From SHYG01 sp041485445 (GTDB lineage Bacteria > Chloroflexota > Dehalococcoidia > Lucifugimonadales > UBA3495): 5,598 nucleotides of DNA. Numbering within the stretch: the stretch's first letter is position 1; each line of letters begins with the position of its first letter. Both the position numbers and the translations under genes were made by a program. Under the pieces are notes generated by a model. That model made no database searches and had not been told where the DNA came from. It was given only the letters and a program-made list of their open reading frames with translations. This document shows, piece after piece, positions 1 to 4,914 of the stretch. The DNA is taken from NCBI GenBank assembly GCA_041485445.1, contig JBGPJN010000198.1:1-5598 (forward strand). Reading direction: 5' to 3'.

Positions 1-2
1 AG

Positions 3-620
3 TGGGCCAGCAAAGCCAACCGGGATGAGCAGGGGCAGCTTCGTATGCGCAGTGTACTTAACCGGCTCGACTACCAGCACAATCTGACCCGGCAGAATCC
101 CACCGCTGCCTTCAAGGTGCTTTACAACGCCGCCGGAACCAACCTTGCTGCCGCCGTCATCCAGGGCGCCGGCGCGCGGCCTCAGGACCAGGGCGGCGAC
201 CTGGAGCTCAGCGGCGGCTTCGTCGCCGACCATGAAGCGTATGTATTTGAGACTGATTCCACGGGTGAAGCTTATTACCTCGCGGCAGTCCTCAACTCGC
301 CCATTCTTGATAGCGTCATCAAATCTTCTCAGACCAGAGGACTTTGGGGGCCAAGACACATCCATACCCGCCCCTTGCAACTGCCCATCCCGCAGTACGC
401 CGAGGGCAACCAGGCCCACCGGCGGCTGGCGGCGCTGGGCCAGGAGTGCCACCGGCGGGTGGCCGAGGTGCTGCCGGAGCTGGCCGCCCGCTACCGCAGC
501 ACCGGCAAGATTCGCGGGGAGGTGCGCCGCCTGCTGGCGGGGGAGCTAGCGGAAATAGACGCGCTGGTGCGGGGGCTGCTAGACTTGGCCAGGGAGAACA
601 GCCTATCATCCCAGTTATGA
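3..620 (+). CDS. C-terminal part of a putative N6-adenine DNA methyltransferase (restriction-modification type), 5' end outside the window
   Basis: The frame is open from base 3 to the TGA at 618-620, giving 205 residues. The first in-frame ATG (45) is very probably internal, because the codons before it read as ordinary protein (WASKANRDEQGQLR). The visible part resembles the C-terminal specificity region of large Eco57I-like / type IIG N6-adenine methyltransferases: FVADHEAYVF, then AYYLAAVLNSPILDSVI, then GPRHIHTRPLQLPIPQY, then an H-rich / A-rich helical tail (RRLAALGQECHRRVAEVLPEL). In that family this region follows the catalytic domain and helps recognise the DNA target. The SAM-binding and NPPY-type motifs would lie upstream and are not visible, so activity and system type (restriction-modification, BREX-like or solitary) cannot be judged. 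The last residues, LVRGLLDLA, recur in a copy at 1159-1195. A DUF4258 gene starts 13 bases downstream. The family call rests on remembered motif patterns. Confidence 0.7.
   Translation, partial: WASKANRDEQGQLRMRSVLNRLDYQHNLTRQNPTAAFKVLYNAAGTNLAAAVIQGAGARPQDQGGDLELSGGFVADHEAYVFETDSTGEAYYLAAVLNSPILDSVIKSSQTRGLWGPRHIHTRPLQLPIPQYAEGNQAHRRLAALGQECHRRVAEVLPELAARYRSTGKIRGEVRRLLAGELAEIDALVRGLLDLARENSLSSQL
566..589 (+). repeat. Direct repeat, copy 1 (within methyltransferase 3' end)
   Basis: This 24-bp segment (GGTGCGGGGGCTG at 566-578, then C, then TAGACTTGGC to 589) lies inside the methyltransferase coding sequence and recurs once, in the same orientation, at 1159-1182. The single difference is C579 versus G1172, a Leu-to-Val change in the shared reading frame. 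The two copies bracket the DUF4258 / zinc-finger pair, with starts 593 bp apart. Confidence 0.85.
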
Positions 621-633
621 GAAGGTGGGCAGT

Positions 634-924
634 ATGACGCCATTACGGCTCATCTTCAGCGACCATGCTCTGCAGCGGATGTTCGAGCGTGAGATCAGCC
701 CGCAGGCGGTTAGGGAAGTTTTGGCAACCGGCGAGGTGCTTGAGGACTACCCGGAGGATGGCCCCCTTCCCAGCCGGCTGGTGCTTGGCCGGCACCGAGG
801 TAGGTGCTTCCACGTTGTTGCAGATGAGCCGGAGCTTGGAGTTAATATCGTGATAACAGCCTACGAGCCAGGCCCAGATCAGTGGGAGCCGCCGGAGTTC
901 AGGCGAAGGAGGATCAACCCGTGA
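634..924 (+). CDS. DUF4258 domain protein, putative toxin-like partner of the following zinc-finger gene
   Basis: This is a 96-residue protein when started at ATG 634. A GTG at 625 is in frame and would add three residues, but AGAAGG at 620-625 sits 8 bases before the ATG and supports 634. The sequence follows the DUF4258 pattern: an N-terminal FSDHALQRMFEREIS with the conserved His11, Arg15 and Glu/Arg cluster, the helix SPQAVREVLATGEVLEDYPED, a PSRLVLGRHRGR strand, the central FHVVA strand, and the C-terminal ITAYEPGPDQWEPPEFRRRR. The family's biochemical role is not firmly established. These genes often lie next to YgiT-type zinc-finger genes and are regarded as toxin-antitoxin-like, in the MqsR/MqsA order of toxin first. 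Here the last four bases (GTGA) overlap the start of such a gene, so translational coupling is likely. The toxin role is inference from that arrangement. Confidence 0.85.
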   Translation: MTPLRLIFSDHALQRMFEREISPQAVREVLATGEVLEDYPEDGPLPSRLVLGRHRGRCFHVVADEPELGVNIVITAYEPGPDQWEPPEFRRRRINP

Positions 925-1148
925 AGTGTGCTATTTGCAAGAGCGGTGTGACCTCCTGTGGGGTCGGTACAGTAACTCTTGAGCGTGGTGGGAGCATTCT
1001 CATCTTCAAGAAGGTGCCAGCTCAAGTCTGCGCCAATTGCGGGGAGAAGTATTACGACGAAGAGACTACCAAACGGCTATTCCAGGCAGCCGAGGAGGCT
1101 GCGGCGGCTGGTGTGCAGGTGGAGATCCGTGAGTATATGGCTGCGTAA
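921..1148 (+). CDS. YgiT-type (MqsA N-terminal-like) zinc-finger protein, putative antitoxin
   Basis: This is a 75-residue protein. I chose GTG 921 because AAGGAGG at 906-912 lies 8 bases upstream and the protein then opens directly with the zinc knuckle MKCAICK. A longer in-frame start at 882 would lie inside the DUF4258 coding sequence without a comparable ribosome-binding site. Two CxxC pairs, Cys3/Cys6 and Cys37/Cys40 (CAIC, CANC), should bind one zinc. The strands between them (VTLERGGSILIFKKVPAQVC) and the following GEKYYDEETTKRLFQAAEEA helix match the YgiT-type zinc-finger family. Full-length MqsA (about 131 residues) adds a C-terminal helix-turn-helix, which is absent here, so this copy probably binds its partner but lacks the usual operator-binding domain. 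The 4-bp overlap with the upstream gene makes a two-gene unit. The antitoxin role is inferred from family and context. Confidence 0.85.
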   Translation: MKCAICKSGVTSCGVGTVTLERGGSILIFKKVPAQVCANCGEKYYDEETTKRLFQAAEEAAAAGVQVEIREYMAA

Positions 1149-1156
1149 CTGGCGGC

Positions 1157-1195
1157 CCGGTGCGGGGGCTGGTAGACTTGGCTGCCAATGAGTGA
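1157..1195 (+). pseudogene. Remnant copy of the methyltransferase 3' end
   Basis: Read in frame from 1160, this stretch gives VRGLVDLAANE followed by TGA at 1193-1195. It matches the VRGLLDLA near the C-terminus of the methyltransferase at 568-590. At DNA level 1159-1182 equals 566-589 in 23 of 24 bases. No start codon or larger open frame belongs to it, since the codons upstream lie within the zinc-finger gene. It is therefore best read as a leftover tail of a second methyltransferase copy, or as the displaced original tail after an insertion. Confidence 0.7.
1159..1182 (+). repeat. Direct repeat, copy 2 (between zinc-finger and DUF433 genes)
   Basis: This is the second copy of the 24-bp repeat at 566-589, with 23 of 24 bases identical. 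It lies in the 81-base space between the YgiT-type and DUF433 genes. It is in the reading frame that preserves the methyltransferase C-terminal residues, which favours shared ancestry over chance or a protein-binding site. Confidence 0.85.
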
Positions 1196-1229
1196 TGCCT
1201 ATCCCACGGGAAGGGAGGCCTGAACAAAT

Positions 1230-1472
1230 ATGAATCCGCTTTTGCAGCGCATCTCCGTTGACCCTAACGTCTGCTTTGGCAAGCCGTGTATTCGGGGCAC
1301 GCGCCTTTGGGTCTCCCTAATTCTGGATTTCCTGGCTGGGGGGATGAGCATTGGGGAGGTGCTGGCCGAGTATCCGCAACTGACTGGTGAGGACGTCAGG
1401 GCGGCAATAGCCTACGGCGCCGAGATGTCCCGGCAGCGCTACGTGGAGATTCCAAATGGGGCCAGTGGATGA
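1230..1472 (+). CDS. DUF433 family protein, VapB-like antitoxin without a visible toxin partner
   Basis: This is an 80-residue protein with a canonical DUF433 layout: RISVDPNVCFGKPCIRGTR at residues 7-25 (the R-I-x-x-D-P...G-K-P-x-I-R-G-T-R signature), then a predicted helical segment VSLILDFLAGGMSIGEVLAEYPQLTGEDVRAAIAYGAE at about 28-65 with the helix-turn-helix-like MS-IGEVLAEYP-LTGEDV core. AAGGGAGG at 1211-1218, 11 bases before ATG 1230, supports the start. DUF433 genes are commonly followed, often with overlapping codons, by a DUF5615 PIN-like (Mut7-C-type) nuclease gene, and the pair is regarded as a type II toxin-antitoxin system. Here the stop at 1470-1472 lies 9 bases from the end of the convergent gatA, so no toxin gene can follow. 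The gene looks intact, so it is an orphan antitoxin, a solitary regulator, or the survivor of a decayed pair. Confidence 0.85.
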   Translation: MNPLLQRISVDPNVCFGKPCIRGTRLWVSLILDFLAGGMSIGEVLAEYPQLTGEDVRAAIAYGAEMSRQRYVEIPNGASG

Positions 1473-1481
1473 GGTTCTTCC
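1469..1481 (+). pseudogene. Possible vestigial start of a lost DUF5615 PIN-like toxin gene
   Basis: An ATG at 1469 overlaps the DUF433 stop as ATGA and reads MRFF before running into the antisense end of gatA, hitting a stop at 1514-1516 after 15 codons. DUF5615 proteins typically begin M-[RK]-F-[LF] and often overlap the preceding DUF433 gene in this way. Four codons could match by chance, so this is a suggestive relic only. Confidence 0.3.
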
Positions 1482-2939
1482 CTAAATCGGCGGCCGTTTG
1501 TCGTGCCACTGTGTGACCTGCTGGTAGGCGTGGGCAATCCGCAGCAGGGTGGCTTCCGACAGGCGGGGGCCGATGAGTTGCATCCCCACCGGTAGCCCGT
1601 CAGCAAACCCGCAGGGCACCGACATGGCCGGCAGCCCGGCGATGTTCACCGGCAGGGTGCATACGTCAATCAGGTACAACTGCACCGGGTCGGCGGTCTT
1701 GTCGCCCAGGGGGAAGGCCACCACCGGTGAGGTGGGGGCCACCAGGGCGTCCACCTCCCCAAAGACCCGGTCAAACTCCTGGCGGATTAGTGTCCGCACC
1801 TGCTGGGCCTTCCGGTAGTAGGCGTCGTAGTAGCCCGCGGACAGGGCATAGGTGCCCAGCATGATGCGGCGCTTCACCTCCGGCCCAAACCCGTGGCCCC
1901 GGGTCTGCTCCATGGCCTCCCACATGTCCCCGGCCCCCTGGTGTGAGTAGCCGTACTTAACCCCGTCGTAGCGGGCCAGGTTGGCCGAGCACTCCGAGGG
2001 GGCGATGATGTAGTAGCAGGCCAGGGCGTACTTGGTGGTGGGCAGGGACACCGGCTGGACTACCGCGCCCAAGCCCTCCAGGGCCTTGATGCCCGCCAGC
2101 ACCGCCTGGCGCACCCCCTCCTCCATGCCCGAGGTGAAATACTCGTCGGGGACGCCCAGGCGCAGCCCGCGGATGTCCCGTCCCAGAGCCGCCGAGTAGT
2201 CCTGAGGCGGCTGGGGCAGCGAGGTGGAGTCCCGCGGGTCATGGCCGGCAATGGCGCTCAGCACCAGGGCGCAGTCGGCGACGCTTCGGGTCAGGGGACC
2301 GATCTGGTCCAGGGATGAGGCGAAGGCCACCAGCCCGTAGCGGCTGACCAGGCCATAGGTGGGCTTGAGGCCCACCACGCCGCACAGGGCGGCAGGCTGC
2401 CGGATGCTGCCGCCGGTGTCGGAGCCCAGGGCGGCCAGGGCCTCGCCGGCCGCCACCGCCGCCGCCGAGCCGCCGCTGCTGCCGCCGGGCACCCGCCCGG
2501 TGTCCCAGGGGTTGTGGCTGGGGTGGAAGGCCGAGTTCTCGGTGGAGGACCCCATGCCGAACTCGTCCATGTTGCCCTTGCCCAGCACCACGGCATGCCG
2601 GTCCAGTAGCCTTGCCACCACCGTGGCGTTGTACACCGGCGTGTACCCCTCCAGCATGCGCGAGGCGCAGGTGGTGCGGATGCCCTTGGTGCAGATGATG
2701 TCCTTGATCTGGAGCGGGATGCCGGTCAGGGGACTGGTCTCGCCGGCGGCCAGGCAGCCGTCGGCCTCCCGGGCCTGGGCCAGGGCCGACTCCTCTGTGA
2801 CGGTCAGGTAGGCCTGGACCCGGCCCTCGATCTGATGAATGCGCGCCAGGCAGGCGCGGGTCAACTCCAGGGAGCTGATCTCCCGACGCCGCAGCCGCTG
2901 GGACGCCTCGTGAATGGATAGCTGCCATAGCTCGGCCAC
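1482..2939 (-). CDS. gatA: Aspartyl/glutamyl-tRNA amidotransferase subunit A (glutamine amidase subunit)
   Basis: This is a full-length GatA of 485 residues, the usual size. It releases ammonia from glutamine so that the GatCAB complex can convert misacylated Glu-tRNA(Gln) and/or Asp-tRNA(Asn) to Gln- or Asn-tRNA in the cytoplasm. It belongs to the amidase signature family, and its Ser-cisSer-Lys triad is intact: Lys79 (GIPLQIKD), Ser154 (GGSSGGS) and Ser178 (GSDTGGSIRQPAA), the same positions as in well-studied GatA proteins. Further hallmarks are GKGNMDEFGMGSSTENS at about 121-136 and the C-terminal LPAMSVPCGFADGLPVGMQLIGP. The start is GTG (complement of 2937-2939), preceded 7 bases away by GGAGGAG (complement of 2947-2953), which lies inside the end of gatC. 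Only 4 bases separate it from gatC, so the two are co-transcribed and probably translationally coupled. gatB, needed for the transamidase step, is not in this window. Confidence 0.97.
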   Translation of the reverse strand: MAELWQLSIHEASQRLRRREISSLELTRACLARIHQIEGRVQAYLTVTEESALAQAREADGCLAAGETSPLTGIPLQIKDIICTKGIRTTCASRMLEGYTPVYNATVVARLLDRHAVVLGKGNMDEFGMGSSTENSAFHPSHNPWDTGRVPGGSSGGSAAAVAAGEALAALGSDTGGSIRQPAALCGVVGLKPTYGLVSRYGLVAFASSLDQIGPLTRSVADCALVLSAIAGHDPRDSTSLPQPPQDYSAALGRDIRGLRLGVPDEYFTSGMEEGVRQAVLAGIKALEGLGAVVQPVSLPTTKYALACYYIIAPSECSANLARYDGVKYGYSHQGAGDMWEAMEQTRGHGFGPEVKRRIMLGTYALSAGYYDAYYRKAQQVRTLIRQEFDRVFGEVDALVAPTSPVVAFPLGDKTADPVQLYLIDVCTLPVNIAGLPAMSVPCGFADGLPVGMQLIGPRLSEATLLRIAHAYQQVTQWHDKRPPI

Positions 2940-2943
2940 GCCC

Positions 2944-3243
2944 CTACTCCTCCAGCACCGCCCGCACGCGGAAGAACTGGCCCTCCCGCCGGGGGGCGTT
3001 GCTCAGCACCTCTTCCGTGGTTAAGCCAGGGCTGGGGGTGTCATCCCGGAGCCCCGACAGGCCGGGGCCCAGATCGCCGGCGTGGGCCGTGGGCGCGACG
3101 CCGGTGGTGTCCAGTTGGTTCAGCACCTCAAACTGCGCCAGGATCTGGGCAAGCTGCTGCCCCAGGACGGCGCGCTCCGCGTCGGTCAGCGCGATGCGGG
3201 CCAGCGCGGCGATGTGCCGGACCTGGGCGGGGTCAAGGGGCAT
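2944..3243 (-). CDS. gatC: Aspartyl/glutamyl-tRNA amidotransferase subunit C
   Basis: This is a 99-residue protein, typical for GatC, the small subunit that wraps around GatA and stabilises its contact with GatB. The N-terminal helix PAQVRHIAALARIALTDAE is the family signature (V-x-H-[IV]-A-x-L-A-R-[IL]-x-L). It is followed by a second helix QQLAQILAQFEVLNQLDTTGV, then the P-T-A-H stretch, the R-D-D motif (LRDDTPSPGL) and the C-terminal LSNAPRREGQFFRVRAVLE, which matches the usual N-A-P-x-x-x-x-x-F-x-V-P-x-V-[LI] ending. ATG (complement of 3241-3243) has GGAGG six bases upstream (complement of 3250-3254). It is the first gene of the gatC-gatA operon, and a possible promoter lies about 105 bases upstream. 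Confidence 0.95.
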   Translation of the reverse strand: MPLDPAQVRHIAALARIALTDAERAVLGQQLAQILAQFEVLNQLDTTGVAPTAHAGDLGPGLSGLRDDTPSPGLTTEEVLSNAPRREGQFFRVRAVLEE

Positions 3244-3288
3244 GCTGGGCCTCCGCGGCGAAGTTTGAAGCCGGGCCGGTGGCGTGGA

Positions 3289-3321
3289 CCGATAGGCCCC
3301 GGCACCCTCGGCGGGTATCGG
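3289..3321 (-). other. Possible stem-loop in the gatC leader
   Basis: CCGATA at 3289-3294 is complementary to TATCGG at 3316-3321. Next to it inside, CCCG (3298-3301) pairs with CGGG (3312-3315), leaving a 3-base bulge and a 10-base loop. On the gatC transcript this gives a 6 + 4 bp stem ending 45 bases before the start codon. There is no U-run, so it is not an intrinsic terminator. It could be a structured leader or simply GC-rich chance. Confidence 0.3.
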
Positions 3322-3348
3322 CCCCTGTTGGGGTGGCAGAGCCAGGAT

Positions 3349-3357
3349 ATGATACCA
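3349..3357 (-). promoter_or_regulatory. Possible extended -10 promoter for gatCA
   Basis: On the minus strand the complement of 3349-3357 reads TGGTATCAT: a TATCAT box (5 of 6 to TATAAT) directly preceded by the TGn extension. The hexamer at the expected -35 spacing (GAAACC, complement of 3372-3377) is poor, as is tolerated for extended -10 promoters. Transcription would start near 3342, giving a leader of about 100 bases. It is an AT-richer island in very GC-rich DNA. The call is by eye only. Confidence 0.4.
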
Positions 3358-3416
3358 TACCTGCGCCCCGCGGTTTCACCGGACAAGAAGGTTTGTAGGG
3401 GATCCGTTAGGTCCTC

Positions 3417-3506
3417 GTCATTCCGGCGCAAGCCGGAATCCATTAAGGCATTTCAGCCACGCCGACAGCATCGGGGTACCTGGACACCGGCCTTCGCCGG
3501 TGTGAC
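3417..3506. repeat. REPIN/BIME-like element: two inverted 26-bp palindromic units
   Basis: Unit A (3417-3442) is GTC + ATTCCGGC + GCAA + GCCGGAAT + CCA, a perfect 8-bp stem with a 4-base loop. Unit B (3481-3506), read on the complementary strand, is GTC + ACACCGGC + GAAG + GCCGGTGT + CCA, with the same layout. The units are inverted to each other, 38 bases apart, and 20 of 26 bases agree. Both stem differences are matched by compensating changes on the other arm, so the hairpins are conserved rather than the exact sequence. This resembles REP doublets (REPINs), which are usually dispersed in many copies by a RAYT-type transposase. No such transposase is present here. The CGTCATTCCGGC...GCCGGAATCCA type of repeat is frequent in intergenic DNA of diverse bacteria. 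The element lies between divergent genes, so it is not a shared terminator. Confidence 0.8.
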
Positions 3507-3531
3507 GGGTAGAGCCCCCATCACTTAGAAT
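3502..3531 (+). promoter_or_regulatory. Possible promoter for the MFS transporter gene
   Basis: TAGAAT at 3526-3531 matches TATAAT in 5 of 6 positions. GTGACG at 3502-3507, 18 bases upstream, matches TTGACA in 4 of 6. The -35 would overlap the outer edge of palindromic unit B. The GTG start at 3559 would then have an untranslated leader of about 20 bases. This is weak evidence by eye. Confidence 0.3.
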
Positions 3532-3558
3532 AGCAAACTGAGACACAAAGAGGAGACG

Positions 3559-4914
3559 GTGAGCCCGTTGCTCAAGGCGGTGCTGGACTGGCGGCCCAAG
3601 ACCCCCTTCTACTACGGGTGGCTGGTGCTGGCCACGTCCTTTACGGCCACGTTTCCGGCTACCGGGGTGTCCCAGGTGGTCATCGGCGGGGTCCAGAGCT
3701 TCATTCTGGAGGACACCGGCTGGAGCCGCAGCCAGCTGGCGTTGGCGGTTACCGTGGGCACCTGGGCCTCGGCCCTGCTGACGCCGCTCTTCGGGCGGCT
3801 GGCCGACCGCCACGGCGCGCGCTGGCTGATGCCCATCGGCTCGCTGACGGCGGGCGCGTCCTTGATCTGGATTGGCGGCAGCGTCCTCATCTGGCAGTTC
3901 TGGATGGCCTACATCCTGGGGCGGGCCGTGAGCAACCCGGTGCTCATCGGCGTGGTGCCGCGCACCGTGGCGGTGAACTTCTTCCGGCGGCACCGCAACC
4001 TGGCCCTCTCCCTGGTTTCCGAGGCCCGTCCCATGGGCGGCGCCATCGTCATCCAGCTAGTTGCCCTCATCGCCATTTTCTACGATTGGCGCGCCGCTTA
4101 TAAACTGCTGGGGGTGGCCAGCCTGGTGATGGTGGCGCCCCTCGTCCTGATCATGCGCCGCCGCCCCGAGGACCTGGGCCTGCTGCCGGACGGCGCCCGG
4201 CCCGGCGAGGTGGATGCGGCGCCCGCTTCCGGGCACGGCGGCGGACGGCGCCGCTGGTCCTCCAGCGAGGCCGGGGGGCCGGAGTTTGACTGGCGGGCCG
4301 GGGAGGCGCTGCGCACGCGGACCTTCTGGTTCATCGCCGGCACCGCTGCCGCGGGCACCTTGACCTCGTCGGCGGTGGGGTTCAGCCTGGTGCCCTACCT
4401 GACGGAGGAGGTCTCCCTGTCTCGCGCCCAGGCCGCCGGGGTATTGAGCTTCGGCACAATCCTCACCATCGCCAACCTGGGCTGGGCCTTTCTGGCCAAC
4501 CGCTTCACTCCGCGGTGGTGCCTGTTGGCGGTGCTGCTGGTTTCCTCGGCCATGGTCCTGTATCTGTACGGTTTGCGCTACGTCGCCCCGGCCTACGTCC
4601 TGCCCCTGGCCTTCGTGTACGCATTGCTGTGGGGCCTGGCCTACGGCCCGGTGGGCACCCTGGAGCACATGATGCTGGCCCAGTTTTACGGGCGGGGCGC
4701 CTACGGCGCCATTACCGGAATGCTGGGGCCTATGCAGACCACCGCCCTGGGACTGGGTCCTCTTCTCAGCGCAGTGGCCCGTGACCTGACCGGCAACTAC
4801 GGGGCCTTCCTGCTGCTCATGTGCGGCGTGCATTTCATTGGAGTGGTCCTGGTCTTTTTGGTCCGGCCGCCCGCCATTCCCGCCCGGGCCGCTCCGGCCG
4901 CCGGCCTGAGCTAG
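3559..4914 (+). CDS. Major facilitator superfamily permease, 12 predicted TM segments, substrate unknown
   Basis: This is a 451-residue inner-membrane secondary transporter. The N-terminal FYYGWLVLATSF (17-28) begins TM1 and resembles oxalate/formate-antiporter and monocarboxylate-type MFS members. The MFS loop 2-3 signature is clear as GRLADRHGAR (79-88). TM5 carries EARPMGGAI (155-163), and the first half ends in RRRPEDLGLLPDG (200-212), a common ending in this subgroup. A hydrophilic central loop (about 199-256) separates the two six-helix halves, and TM7 begins at FWFIAGTAAAG. Near the end, AQFYGRGAYGAITGMLGPMQ (374-393) is the usual G-rich TM10-11 region. The start codon is GTG 3559. Its AGGAG (3551-3555) is only 3 bases away, so TTG 3568 or GTG 3580 are possible later starts. 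It stands alone on this strand. The substrate (perhaps an organic acid) cannot be read from sequence. Confidence 0.9.
   Translation: MSPLLKAVLDWRPKTPFYYGWLVLATSFTATFPATGVSQVVIGGVQSFILEDTGWSRSQLALAVTVGTWASALLTPLFGRLADRHGARWLMPIGSLTAGASLIWIGGSVLIWQFWMAYILGRAVSNPVLIGVVPRTVAVNFFRRHRNLALSLVSEARPMGGAIVIQLVALIAIFYDWRAAYKLLGVASLVMVAPLVLIMRRRPEDLGLLPDGARPGEVDAAPASGHGGGRRRWSSSEAGGPEFDWRAGEALRTRTFWFIAGTAAAGTLTSSAVGFSLVPYLTEEVSLSRAQAAGVLSFGTILTIANLGWAFLANRFTPRWCLLAVLLVSSAMVLYLYGLRYVAPAYVLPLAFVYALLWGLAYGPVGTLEHMMLAQFYGRGAYGAITGMLGPMQTTALGLGPLLSAVARDLTGNYGAFLLLMCGVHFIGVVLVFLVRPPAIPARAAPAAGLS

Noticed and set aside
882..920. Longer N-terminus for the zinc-finger gene
   Set aside because: The added residues (MGAAGVQAKEDQP) are an out-of-frame reading of the DUF4258 end, and a strong Shine-Dalgarno sequence precedes GTG 921.
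2239..2928. Second long minus-strand frame (229 codons) within gatA
   Set aside because: It is a frame-shifted reading of gatA with low-complexity G/R/P/H-rich sequence and no motifs, whereas gatA itself is complete with its catalytic triad.
3417..3442. Intrinsic terminator at the first palindrome
   Set aside because: The hairpin has no following T-run on either strand and lies between divergent genes, where no transcript needs to end.
3417..3506. CRISPR array
   Set aside because: There are only two units, in opposite orientation, with internal palindromes and no series of spacers.
3418..3993. Minus-strand open frame spanning the palindromic element and the start of the MFS gene
   Set aside because: It has no ribosome-binding site or domain, it is antisense to the MFS gene, and its end is made of translated repeat sequence.
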